Shown here: positions 6,578-15,288 of the stretch, in pieces
Layout: every line of letters starts with the position of its first letter
How positions within the stretch are numbered: the stretch's first letter is position 1
IMG/VR virus record: IMGVR_UViG_3300035698_025780
Span: 1 to 21,032 of that record
Source: a virus
DNA: 21,032 bases
Direction: 5' to 3' (one strand)
The notes under the pieces: model-generated
Told to the model about the DNA's origin: nothing
Database searches by the model: none
What the model saw: the letters and a program-made list of their open reading frames with translations, nothing else
Translations under genes and position numbers: made by a program

Positions 6578-9200
6578 GCCATCAATAAAACAGTACAAAG
6601 CGTTGATGTATCTTTGAATAGTCCCATTTTGTGATGCCGTGGACTGAAAACGAGTTCCAAGGAGATGACCAAAATGAATGCACGTATATGACGACACAAT
6701 TACTAGTCTATGATACGGTTGAGCAGCAGGGTGAGGTAAATCTCGCCTTGGTGTCCAACGAATAAGCATGGCCGCTAGAAGATACCCATGAACAAGACGA
6801 TTCATTGCCAGAGAAGAGCTCAAGAGGTTGAAGTGATCAACCTTGCTTACTCTGTTTGAATCTTTTTGAGATGAAGGATTAGTTCGTGATACAGACTACT
6901 CTTACAATAATATTTCCTGAGAAGTAAAAATCTATAATTGAGATAGAGAGACCTCTACGATAATGTTGATTTGATTGGAGCAACTTCCATCAGATCCATT
7001 GTATCTCAGGTTCTGATCTATGGAGTTTACGTGATGATTCGTAGATGAGTCCAATGAGATAGAAGAGATGTGATTTGACGTTATATGAACTCGTATCAGA
7101 TTTAAGTTGGAGGACTTTTGTCCTCATTGTGCCGGAGACCTGACGCCTGATAACTTTGTAAAGGTAATTAGAATACTGAACCCAGATCAGATAGATATTG
7201 ACGATGAGTATATCGAGAAAAACCTATACCTCTGCCCAACGTGCTGATCAGAAACTTGTTGATTGACACCCAAAACATTGAGTACATTCAATCCAGACAA
7301 AGGCTGGGTTTTTCATAAGTTCTACAAACCAAGTAGAGACTGAACGATGCCGGCACATACCGCGTTCATACCTGCACTAGCTACGGATAATCCCTACTTA
7401 CCAAAGGCATATGTACAATCTCTCAAGAAACTGAAAGATAAAGTAATGAAACAAAGGCTTCTGTACGGTAATTTTGATTATGACGCTTCTCCGGGTAGGT
7501 TGTATGAATACGATGAGATACTTGGTATGTTCAACAGAAGATCGGATACATCTATATTGGATGAAAAAATTTTGGAGGATCCACTGTTCCAGAAGGCAGT
7601 TTCTATACATTGAAAGTCACATTTGACTTGATACGAATACAGGATAACTTCCGATCCAGCTAGGCATGGTCGTGACTGGGCTATAATAATGGTGTGGAAT
7701 AATTTTAGTATTGAAGAAATTATAATTTACTTGAAGTCTAACAACACCGACCTTGAGAGTGAAATAGTAAAGATACGGGATAGGTTACATATTTGATCAA
7801 GAGAAACTCTTGTTGATGAGGATGGTCTGTGATGAGGAATAAAAGATACGCTAAGGTGTAGGTGATTTATAAATAGATCGCAGGCCATACAACCCAAGAA
7901 GGCCAAGAAGAATAAGCTTGAGAGGCTTAATTACGATAGCCTAAAGACGCAGTGTTATTTTGAACTAGCAAATTATATAGAGAAGATTTCCATAGACATG
8001 AACAACCTAAAATTAACAGTAAAGTGAGGTGACTCTCAGGAAAATATTTCTATTACTCACGCCCTGATAAAAGAAAGGATAATAGAAGAGTTAGATGCTA
8101 TGGTTGAGGTAGACATAGATAAAGATTGACCAAAAAAGATAATTTCTAAAAAAGAATTGAAGCAAAAACTATGAAGATCGCCAGATTTAGGAGATTGTTT
8201 CGTCTGATCGACCATGGTGTTAACAATAAAATGATATAAAAGAATAGATGAAATTGAAATATGAGATATGGTGGTTACTCCATATTGAAATAGAAAAGTA
8301 ATAGACACAATAAAGAAGAAATCAAAATCTCTATTTTTACTTAATGAAACTCTTTTATGAACCTGAAAGCACAAAATAATAACTAAAGAATGAACCAAAA
8401 GGCTTGACTCTATTTCAATGAAAGATAATATAATTATATTTAATTTATTAGATATAATAAGATGGAGATGGAGGCGTCTATTCAACATAAATGAAAGAAA
8501 TATTGGCTTCATGGGAAATATTACTATTACAAGTTCAGATGAAAAAGGAAGGCATTACATAGACAAATACGGGAAGAAAAAAAATGACAAATACCCGAAG
8601 GACACGTCGTGCACCATATTGACAGGAATGTTTCAAATAATTCTATTAGCAATTTGATTGTTATGGAAAAGACAGAGCATATGAAACTTCATATGAAACT
8701 TCATCTCAGCGATAAAGATCGGGTATTTAGGAATAATAAACACCTTGAGAAAATCAGACCTATGAGTAAAAAACGGCACTCATCTCCTGCCTGAAAAGAA
8801 CGGCACAAAGAGCACTATAAGTCGTCTATTGGGTCAGCTAAAGAATATTTCAAAAAATGTAAAATGTGTTGAGGAGAATATAAAACAACAAGAACAAATT
8901 GATCTTGAGTCTGCTGAAATAAGTGTTACCAAAAGCTCCGCTATAAAGAATGACGCTGGTTCGAGCTTAGGGTATGTATTCAGTGTTGATGAAAATTTTC
9001 GGTTAAAAAAAATGCAAAAACCAAGTGTTGTTCAAGGTCTTGTTGAGATAAATTTAGAAGATTACGCTAGTGTGTATGATTTAGAAATTGAGTGAGATCA
9101 TGTATATTACGCCAATGGCATATTGGTTTCAAATTGTATCATGATGAAAATGTATCGAGCCGTAAAGGGTAGCACTCGTGTATTTACATACTGATGATAA
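6564..9200 (+). CDS. terL: Large terminase subunit (TerL) precursor with intein, 878 aa
   Basis: The packaging motor ATPase-nuclease. The Walker A loop is GGAAGGGKS (residues 52-60). The Walker B region is FTGGFVDESNEI, followed by the Arg-rich GTRIRFKLEDF segment. The RLLYGNFDYD motif is typical of TerL. The RNase H-like nuclease carries its acidic residues in SDPARHGRDWAI, VDEDGLGGGIKDTL and SPDLGD. A 313-residue intein interrupts the gene at SPDLGD|C. After splicing, the exteins (544 + 21 aa) give a 565-residue protein reading SPDLGDCIMMKMYRAV, a normal TerL C terminus. Two CxxC pairs (CPHC, CPTC) between ATPase and nuclease suggest an inserted zinc site. About 30 of 45 extein glycines are UGA, including most of the Walker A glycines. 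It overlaps the upstream gene by 14 bp; the stop is TAA after two UGA-coded Gly. Confidence 0.93.
8462..9070 (+). CDS. HNH homing endonuclease nested out of frame inside the intein, 202 aa
   Basis: Lies wholly within the terL/intein coding sequence in the -1 (+2) frame, starting at ATG 8462 (or the in-frame ATG 8468) and ending at TAG 9068-9070. The upstream TAA at 8441 closes this frame. N-terminal part: KKYWLHGKYYYYKFRGKRKALHRQI. HNH core: IPEGHVVHHIDRNVSNNSISNLIVMEKTEHMKLH, with the HH, NN and EH..LH residues. Then two zinc clusters: CKMCGG...VCGNKC and CIQCGGKF...KCCSRSCGDKF. About 12 of 16 Gly are UGA, including those in the zinc knuckles. It most likely promotes homing of the intein by cutting intein-free terL. 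Expression could be by internal initiation or by a -1 frameshift near 8444-8461; no Shine-Dalgarno sequence is visible. Confidence 0.88.
8678..8701 (+). repeat. 12-bp tandem duplication in the dual-coding region
   Basis: CATATGAAACTT occurs twice in tandem. It encodes HMKLHMKL in the HNH frame and part of IGNFIGNF in the intein frame. The length is a multiple of three, so both frames survived the duplication. Confidence 0.85.
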
Positions 9201-9265
9201 TTATAATATTTGCAAAAAAAACATTTCTGATTATAAACACAGTGATTTAGTCTTATTTTCAAAAT

Positions 9266-10618
9266 ATGACAGATACAACTGAGAATAAAATAGAACATAC
9301 TGACGAGCAATTAGTCAGTAAAAGACTAGCAAAAGACGCTATGATGTCACAGTCTCTCCAGGCGAAGTGATATACATACATGGGGAATAAATTTTCTGAT
9401 TGTGGTAAATACGAAATAAGTCTTAATACGATGTATCAGATACAGCGTAACAATACAGAAGCACAATCTGCAAAAGATCTCATAGTCAAGATGGTATGAA
9501 AGCTAGGAATGCGTTTCACTAAAAAAGATAAGATTATTGAGGATTCGAGTTGGGCTAATAAGATCCAAACACTATTCACAGATCCTGTGACTAAATCATA
9601 CAAGACGTTCAGAGATAAATACTACACCAATAGTTTCTGTAGTGGTAATGTTTCTTGCTATTTCGCGACAATGTGAGATGGATCTAAAAGAGTGCAAATA
9701 CTTGATAGTAGAGGGGTCGCTAAAGACTCTGACGCCTTCTGAAATATGCAGAAGTTTTACTATAACCAAAAAGAATATCCACTTAGTGATGTACATTTCC
9801 AGATAACAAGATACGATCCAAACAACTCTAGTTTCGGTATGTCAATGTACGAGAGCGTTGTTTATACTGCCATGTCTGACTTTGAGGCAAGTAAGAGAAA
9901 TTACTACTTTTTCAGGAACAACGCAATGCCAAACGTTATCTTGACTATGGATGACGACATAGAAAACCCAGAAGAAGTGAATGCAGCTATAAAAAGATTC
10001 GAGGAAAGATACCAGTGAAGTGAAAAGTCACATTGAGTGATGGCTACTTGAGGTATTAAGGAGGTTAGAACTATAGACTTCACGAATAAAGATCTAGAAC
10101 TTCTTGAACTAAATAAATTTAGTATAAAAAAGATGGGTATACTTTTTGGGTTTGATCCTAGATTCTTGTCGTACAGAGATGGTGAGAATGGTTCTCATTC
10201 TGAATATGAAAAGATGGCACATCAGAGCGATAAATCAATGGTTGATTATGCTGATGTTTTGGAGGAATTTATGTTTCAGATAACAAAAATAATCTATCCA
10301 GGATTCCCATATGATACAATACAATTGAAGAACGATCAATTTCTCGATCCAACAATAAGACAAGAGTTGATATTGAAACAGCTTGAAAAGTGAACTATCA
10401 CGTTTATTCAAGCCATTGCAGAATTAGGGTATCCAACAGATAAATTACCTGAGTATTTGAATACATATATGGTGAACATCCAAAATGACTCTATAGAAAA
10501 CATTTTGAACAAATCAGTGGCGTCTATTGCTCAAACAAAGAAGACAACTAAAAATATATGAGTCGCACCAAAGGCAGTTGATACCTGATCAAAAGCAAAA
10601 GACAAAGAAGACGAATAA
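9266..10618 (+). CDS. Phage portal protein, 450 aa
   Basis: The dodecameric portal forms the DNA channel at the capsid vertex and docks TerL. Position directly after terL, length, and the central motif YDPNNSSFGMSMYESVVYTAM...SKRNYYFFRNNAMPNVILTM (about 190-233) match HK97/SPP1-type portals, where FG.S..E and RN.A.P..IL are typical. A later region GFDPRFLSYRDGENGSHSEYEKM resembles the portal clip/stem to wing segment. The C terminus is charged and Lys-rich. Ten of about 24 Gly are UGA-coded. The ATG at 9266 follows a T-rich leader without a Shine-Dalgarno sequence; the stop is TAA. Confidence 0.85.
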
Positions 10619-10685
10619 ACGAGATATTTGCAAAAATAGCAAAATTAAGTATATTATATAAAAATCTGGCAGATTTAGATATTCC

Positions 10686-10722
10686 ATTATATAGGCAGTT
10701 CGCCTAGGTCTGCCTATATAAT
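10686..10722 (+). terminator. Perfect 13-bp hairpin between portal and protease genes
   Basis: ATTATATAGGCAG (10686-10698) and CTGCCTATATAAT (10710-10722) are perfect inverted repeats with an 11-nt loop. Only weak T tracts follow, so it may be an attenuator, an RNA-processing site or a weak terminator rather than a full intrinsic terminator. It lies in the 132-bp gap between portal and protease genes. Confidence 0.55.
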
Positions 10723-10750
10723 AAAGTATTTAGATTTTTAATTAACGTCT

Positions 10751-12061
10751 ATGCTACAAGACACTAAGGATATGTCTAAGAAAGAATTCAAGCAGTATAT
10801 AAACGAGAATGGATTTTTCGTTAATTTTAATACAGATAAAATAAATAGAGAAGAGGTTAATTCATTCCTCGAAGATTGAGTTAAGGTCGACAAGGAAATA
10901 CCGAAGGGAGAAAACATACTTATATTCAAAGGTGTCGCTTCTCAGAATTATGGATTAGGAGAGAAATCCAGAAATTGATATAAGATAGACCAGAAGGGTC
11001 GGTTGTTTGAAAACTATCTTAAAAACCCAATCATATTGCTACAACATAATCATGAATATGGTGGAATTTGAAACGCTGCAAAGCTCCGGGTAGATAGAAA
11101 GGAAGGAAACCTAAATGTGTTGTTTTACGTAGACACAAATACACTAGACGATAAGACTAAATATCAAATTGAAAATGGGTTTATATCAGCTGTTAGTACA
11201 TCGCATTTGTCTCACGAGAACATGATAGAGGACAATAAGACAGGAGAAAGAATGACACGAGAAGAAGCTAGAGAAAAACTAGATTGGTTCGAGTTGTTTG
11301 AGGCAATGGTTTGATCAAGCGATACATATACATTGGTAGTGACTAAGGCAGAAATGATAGAGAATAGCATGGTTACTATTTGAAGTAATGAGGGTGCTAT
11401 CGTTGCACACAATAGTGTATGAAACTATTTCACAAACAAATATTCTGAGAAAATTATTTCAGAAATTTTATCAAATAAATTAAACGACATGACAGCCGCA
11501 GAGATTAAAGCATTCATGGATAAAGCAAATCTAACTAAAGATCAATCTAATAAAATTACTGCTAAATTAAATGAACTGACAGATGAAGAAAAGACACCTG
11601 AAAAAGTAGAAGAAGTAGTTGAGGAAGAGAAAAAAGAGGACGAGGTAGATGAAAAAAAAGAGGAAGAAAAAAAAGAAGATCCAGAAACTTCCGAGGAAGG
11701 TGAAAAACCAGAATGATCTGAAAAAGATCAGGAAACCCCAAAGGAAGATAAAGATATTGACGAAAAGTCAAAAGAAAACAAGGTAGTAACCAAGGAAGTA
11801 AAAAAGAATGAATTTAAGACCTACAAGAACGAAGTAGATTCTGAGATCGCTGGTTTGAAAAAAACCGTAGCAAATCATGAAGAAAATGCCCAGCTTTTGA
11901 CTGATGGTCTTACGGCAGCAATTAATGCCATCTCTACACTACAATGACAATTAAAAAACATCGTAGTAGGCGGCGTCTCTAATTTTGTCGCTGAGACTGA
12001 GGAAAAGAAAGCAGCTGCTAAAACGCAACTTACAAACGTATTAGAAAAAATCGCAGGCTAA
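10751..12061 (+). CDS. Prohead serine protease fused to acidic scaffold-like domain, 436 aa
   Basis: Residues about 55-215 resemble the HK97-type prohead maturation protease: IFKGVASQNYGLG, then NPIILLQHNHEYGGIGNAAKL with catalytic His near 99, then NGFISAVSTSH with the candidate Ser at 146, and SMVTIGSNEGA. Residues from about 247 form a separate helical region that becomes extremely Glu/Lys-rich (about 270-350) and ends in coiled coil and a small hydrophobic tail. That layout fits a scaffold that is destroyed during maturation. An in-frame Met at 247 (ATG 11489) could start a free scaffold, as known in other phages with nested scaffold genes. Eight UGA-coded Gly. It sits right before the capsid gene, as expected. 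Confidence 0.8.
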
Positions 12062-12086
12062 TATTTTATTTATTATTTATATCACA

Positions 12087-13235
12087 ATGCTCAATAACGA
12101 AGCTCTAATCAATCTCGTAGGAGAATTGAAAACCAATACAGGTGTTGAAAAAGACATCGTAGTAAAACAAATGGAACAAGCAAAAGAAAAGTATTCAAAG
12201 AATGCAAATGAAGTAGAACATACCAGTAATGTTGGATATGGTAAAGAACTCGTTCCTGTTGATGTTCTTACAGGAGAAGTTATCCAGATGATACCTCAAA
12301 CAACTTCATTTATGAATGAATTGCCAGGTTTCCAAGGTTCTGATATGGGTATTTCTGAGAAGAGACCTATCGTTGGTGAAATTGGTTTCGCTGTAGGTAA
12401 TCCAGAACGAACAACTGGTGCTGGAATCATATCTCAAGGTAATAGGAAACTTCCTACTGCTGATATAACAATCAATCAAGTACCAATGATCGCATCTGTT
12501 GATATTTCAAAGAGATTGACCAACTATTCTATCATGGACGTTGAGCAATACGTAAAAGAACAAGCAGCTAAGATCTACTCTAGAACAATGGAGTCTATGG
12601 TTCTTAATTGTGATACTACCACCACTGCCACAGGTAATGTAAATCTTGATGACGCACTTCCAGTTTCTACATTCGCCGATGGAGCAAATGATCACAGACT
12701 TCTACTTGACAATGGTTTGAGAAAAACATTCCTAAGTGGAACTGTTGATATTGATTGGAAAGACGTTGGTGCATTGGATCGAAGTGGCTTTATCGAAGTG
12801 AGAGCTTTGATGGGAGATTATTCTTATGATTTGTCAGAAATACTTCTCATTATGAATGGTGGAACCTACAATAAAGCATTGACTATTTCTGAGTTTAAAA
12901 AAGCTAACGAAAATGGTAGAAGTTCTACTATCTATACTGGTGCCATTACAAATATAGCTGGAGTAGATCTATTTGTTGCTAGAGATTACCCAAAAACAGA
13001 AGCTGATGGAAAAGTTTCCGTTACTGCTGCAAGCAATACTAAGGGTGGTTTCTTGTATTTCAGAAGATCTGCTGTACAATTTGGATTCGGTCAAGCAATC
13101 GAATTGGATTCTGTTAAAATCCCAGGTAAGGGTTACTCTGTAATCATGACTATGGAATTTGGTTTTGCTATTGTCAACAAAAAGGCAGGAGCTACAGATC
13201 CACGAGTTGTAGGAGGAATTAACGCTACATTATAA
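12087..13235 (+). CDS. Major capsid protein, HK97 fold, 382 aa
   Basis: The shell subunit. It lies immediately after the protease and scaffold gene. The pattern ELVPVDVLTGEVIQMIPQ...FMNELPG (N-terminal arm and E-loop area), then DITINQVPMIASVDISKRL, then DVEQYVKEQAAKIYSRTMESMVLNC (spine helix), then EILLIMNGGTYNKAL and a Gly-rich A-domain end, matches HK97-type capsid proteins in size and order. It has no UGA codon at all: all of about 37 glycines use GGN, unlike its neighbours. The leader is TTTATTTATTATTTATATCACA with no Shine-Dalgarno sequence. A hairpin follows the stop, so high-level expression as a discrete transcript is likely. Confidence 0.88.
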   Translation: MLNNEALINLVGELKTNTGVEKDIVVKQMEQAKEKYSKNANEVEHTSNVGYGKELVPVDVLTGEVIQMIPQTTSFMNELPGFQGSDMGISEKRPIVGEIGFAVGNPERTTGAGIISQGNRKLPTADITINQVPMIASVDISKRLTNYSIMDVEQYVKEQAAKIYSRTMESMVLNCDTTTTATGNVNLDDALPVSTFADGANDHRLLLDNGLRKTFLSGTVDIDWKDVGALDRSGFIEVRALMGDYSYDLSEILLIMNGGTYNKALTISEFKKANENGRSSTIYTGAITNIAGVDLFVARDYPKTEADGKVSVTAASNTKGGFLYFRRSAVQFGFGQAIELDSVKIPGKGYSVIMTMEFGFAIVNKKAGATDPRVVGGINATL

Positions 13236-13241
13236 CATATA

Positions 13242-13283
13242 TCTACTCACCATCGTCTGGTGGTGAGTAGACTTACTTTATTT
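13242..13283 (+). terminator. Hairpin after the capsid gene (probable terminator)
   Basis: An 11-bp stem TCTACTCACCA/TGGTGAGTAGA (13242-13252 with 13261-13271), 8-nt loop, then CTTACTTTATTT. It begins 6 bp after the capsid stop. The T tract is interrupted, so partial termination or 3'-end stabilisation of the capsid mRNA is likely. Confidence 0.65.
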
Positions 13284-13296
13284 ATAAATAAAACCT

Positions 13297-13956
13297 ATGG
13301 CTAATACATATTACAAATATACTGGTCAAGAACACACTCTTGTTAGAAAAGTTGAAGGAGGAAGAAAATATAGGGTTGATGAAGGAGGAATTATAGATTC
13401 AGAATTGGATTATAGCTACATGAAAAGCAATAGATTTGTTGCTTGTACTAAAAAAGGAAATCTAATAAACCCATTTGAGATTAAAGAATCTCCAGAAAGC
13501 AAAGAGATGAGATCTCCCCCTGTAAATGTAGTACCTACTCCTGCTAAGACAGAAGAAGCTATAGTGCCTCCAGTTGATGCTATTGTTAAGGTTCCAGCTG
13601 ATAATAGACCAGTTGACGCCCCTACTACACCTCCAGTTGATGAAAAACTAGCTGATGAAGTGACAAGTGCCGGAGAGCCTATTGTATCTCCAGAAGCCGG
13701 AGTTATTGCTCCAACGAATGTCGGCGAGCTAGACAACAACGACACAGCTTGAGTTGTTGATGTTACTACAGGTAAAAAAGACGGAGCAACTGATGCAGAA
13801 ATCAATTCTCTAATGGGAGACCTAGTAGAAGAAAAACCAATGACATATGTACAAGCAAAGAAATATCTTGATGACAATGAGGTGGCGTATGTTAAAAGTT
13901 CACCGCTAGAAACGTTGTTAGGGATCATAAAAACCCACAAAGCAGAACAAAAGTAA
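13297..13956 (+). CDS. Pro/Val-rich protein downstream of capsid, 219 aa
   Basis: The N-terminal about 70 residues (MANTYYKYTGQEHTLVRKVEGGRKYRV...FVACTKKGNLINPFEI) look like a small beta domain. A long Pro/Val/Thr/Ala linker follows (about 75-160, several PPVD-type repeats), then a C-terminal helical segment KPMTYVQAKKYLDDNEVAYVKSSPLETLLGIIKTHKAEQ. Position right after the capsid gene suggests a head decoration, head fibre or head-completion protein. Helices like the last one occur in proteins that dock to connectors. Function is inferred from position only. One UGA (residue 152); without it the protein would lose its last 68 residues. A TATAAATA box lies 6 bp before the ATG. Confidence 0.65.
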
Positions 13957-13976
13957 TTTACTCCTAAAATTGAAAG

Positions 13977-14555
13977 ATGTATGCAACAGTCGACGATGTA
14001 CTAGCAAAGTTGTGAGTAACAACTGCCTCTGATGCAAGAAGAGCTCAAATTCAAAAATATTTGGATCGGACAGCACCAGAGATAACATCTATAATCGGCG
14101 AGGTAAATATATCAGAAAAGACAGAGAAAATTATGTTCTGTGATATTGGTGATTGATGCCCAACAGAGATTTATCTACAAAACATTCAAGTCTCTGAAAT
14201 AAAAAAGATAAACTGAGTAGATTATACTGGTGTTGTTAATACGGATTATGCGATAACAAAACCACAAGATAGAAGAATCGTTATGAACGATCTGTACGAT
14301 TATATTGAATCAACCGACCTTGGATATTTCATGATAACATACATATCATGATATGTAAAAACCGAATTACCACAGGATATTATATTCGCACACACACTGT
14401 TGGTAGAGGAGGAAATGAGCAAGGAGAGTTTACAACAAATCTCTAATTACAAGATGTGACCAAGAACAATTAAGTACGCTTGAGGGTGAGAGGCAACATC
14501 TAGCATGAAGTGATTTAAATCGTATCTTAATAAGTATAGGATTTTAACTATCTAG
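13977..14555 (+). CDS. Head-tail connector / adaptor protein (gp6-like), 192 aa
   Basis: MYATVDDVLAKLGVTTASDARRAQIQKYLDRTAPEITSIIG shows the N-terminal helical pattern of small phage connector proteins (HK97 gp6 / SPP1 gp15 type), which bind below the portal ring. The middle is beta-rich and the C-terminal third is helical (DIIFAHTLLVEEEMSKESLQQ). It contains nine UGA-coded Gly. The order after capsid and before the neck genes supports the call. Stop TAG, 8 bp before the next ATG. The longer-than-usual middle makes the exact family uncertain. Confidence 0.65.
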
Positions 14556-14563
14556 CGATCGTG

Positions 14564-14929
14564 ATGCTTTATGATAAAACATGTAACATAAAGATAACCA
14601 CGACGGAAGATAAACGTGGCACAGATGTGCCAGTTGAAACTATGCTATATGAAGGTCTTGAGTGTGATTACTATATGGCCCCCAGGGGTAATGTAGTGAA
14701 TTATCTTGAAAGTATGTCCGTAAGGGAGCAAGATAAAGACAGGTTAGATTGTGTTATACCATGATATGCATACGATCCTGAGAAGAAGATAAAACAAGGG
14801 TATATCTTTGAATTATTCTGACCTCATGTATCTGAGGATGGTAAATATATGGTGGATCAGGTAGATTATTACGATATGCCAAATGGAAGACTAGAAAATA
14901 TTTACGTTCGTCTTAATCAAATACTATAA
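14564..14929 (+). CDS. Probable head closure / stopper protein, 121 aa
   Basis: The protein is mainly beta (YDKTCNIKITTTEDKRGTDVPVETMLYEGLECDYYM ... QGYIFELFGPHVSEDGKYMVDQVDYYDMPNGRLENIYVRLNQIL). The size, the beta character, a final strand like that of head-closure proteins, and its place between the connector and the HK97 gp10-like gene fit a stopper of the SPP1 gp16/HK97 type. The GTG at 14561 just before is an alternative start; I prefer ATG 14564. The stop shares its last A with the next ATG (TAATG), giving translational coupling. Two UGA-coded Gly. Confidence 0.55.
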
Positions 14930-15288
14930 TGAAATTCTCATTCAGCGTAGCAGATACCATGAGAAAGACCAAAAATAAATTGGTCATTGATCTGGAAAAA
15001 TGAATGGGAGCATTAGAAGTAATGGTTAATAGACTTACCCCAGAGGATACAGGTAGAATGCTTGCATGAAATATAAGAGACCCAGTAAAAGTAGAATGAA
15101 GTGATGTAGTCTGAAGGATGCACAATAGTACGCCATATTGATTGAAGGTGGAGGAATGACTATGAGTAATAGCTTCATATCAGAAGCCAAAATGAAATAT
15201 GTGATGGTATATCTGAGACTGAGTACATACTTATGAAAGGGCATTAAAAGCGATGAGACCGATAATACTTCAATTCTTAAAAAGATAA
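14929..15288 (+). CDS. HK97 gp10-like neck / head-tail protein, 119 aa
   Basis: The pattern RKTKNKLVIDLEKGMGALEVMVNRLTPEDTGRMLAGNIRD followed by STPYGLKVEEG and a C-terminal helix YERALKAMRPIILQFLKR is typical of the HK97 gp10 family, where a long N-terminal helix, a TP.DTG.L motif and a P(Y/H)...VE.G motif recur. It is thought to help join head and tail. There are 13 UGA-coded Gly in 119 residues, one of the densest in the window. Start is coupled to the preceding stop by TAATG. Confidence 0.75.

Larger units (their letters stand above)
8196..9134 (+). mobile_element. Intein in TerL, 313 aa (Hint splicing domain)
   Basis: Block A starts at Cys1 (CFVGSTMVLTIKGYKRIDEIEIGD). Block B is GTGKHKIIT with the T56-x-x-H59 signature. 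Block F is VYDLEIEGDHVYYANG (293-308). Block G is ILVSN, followed by the +1 Cys of the C-extein. The terminal Asn is present, but the usual penultimate His is Ser312. There are no LAGLIDADG motifs in this frame. The stretch between the splicing halves (about 88-290) has no recognisable domain in the intein frame; it includes hydrophobic GMFQIILLAIGLLWK and overlaps a complete HNH gene in another frame. The intein follows the last catalytic Asp of the nuclease, so unspliced TerL should be inactive. Confidence 0.9.

Noticed and set aside
8418-8657. Separate gene starting at 8418 in the terL frame
   Set aside because: It is part of the continuous terL/intein frame once UGA is read as Gly.
10619-10750. 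Small gene in the portal-protease gap
   Set aside because: No frame of useful length in either strand under code 25; the gap holds only the hairpin and an AT-rich leader.
13416-13940. Minus-strand open frame of 174 codons
   Set aside because: Antisense to the Pro/Val-rich gene; low-complexity Ser/Thr/Val composition arises from the opposite strand.
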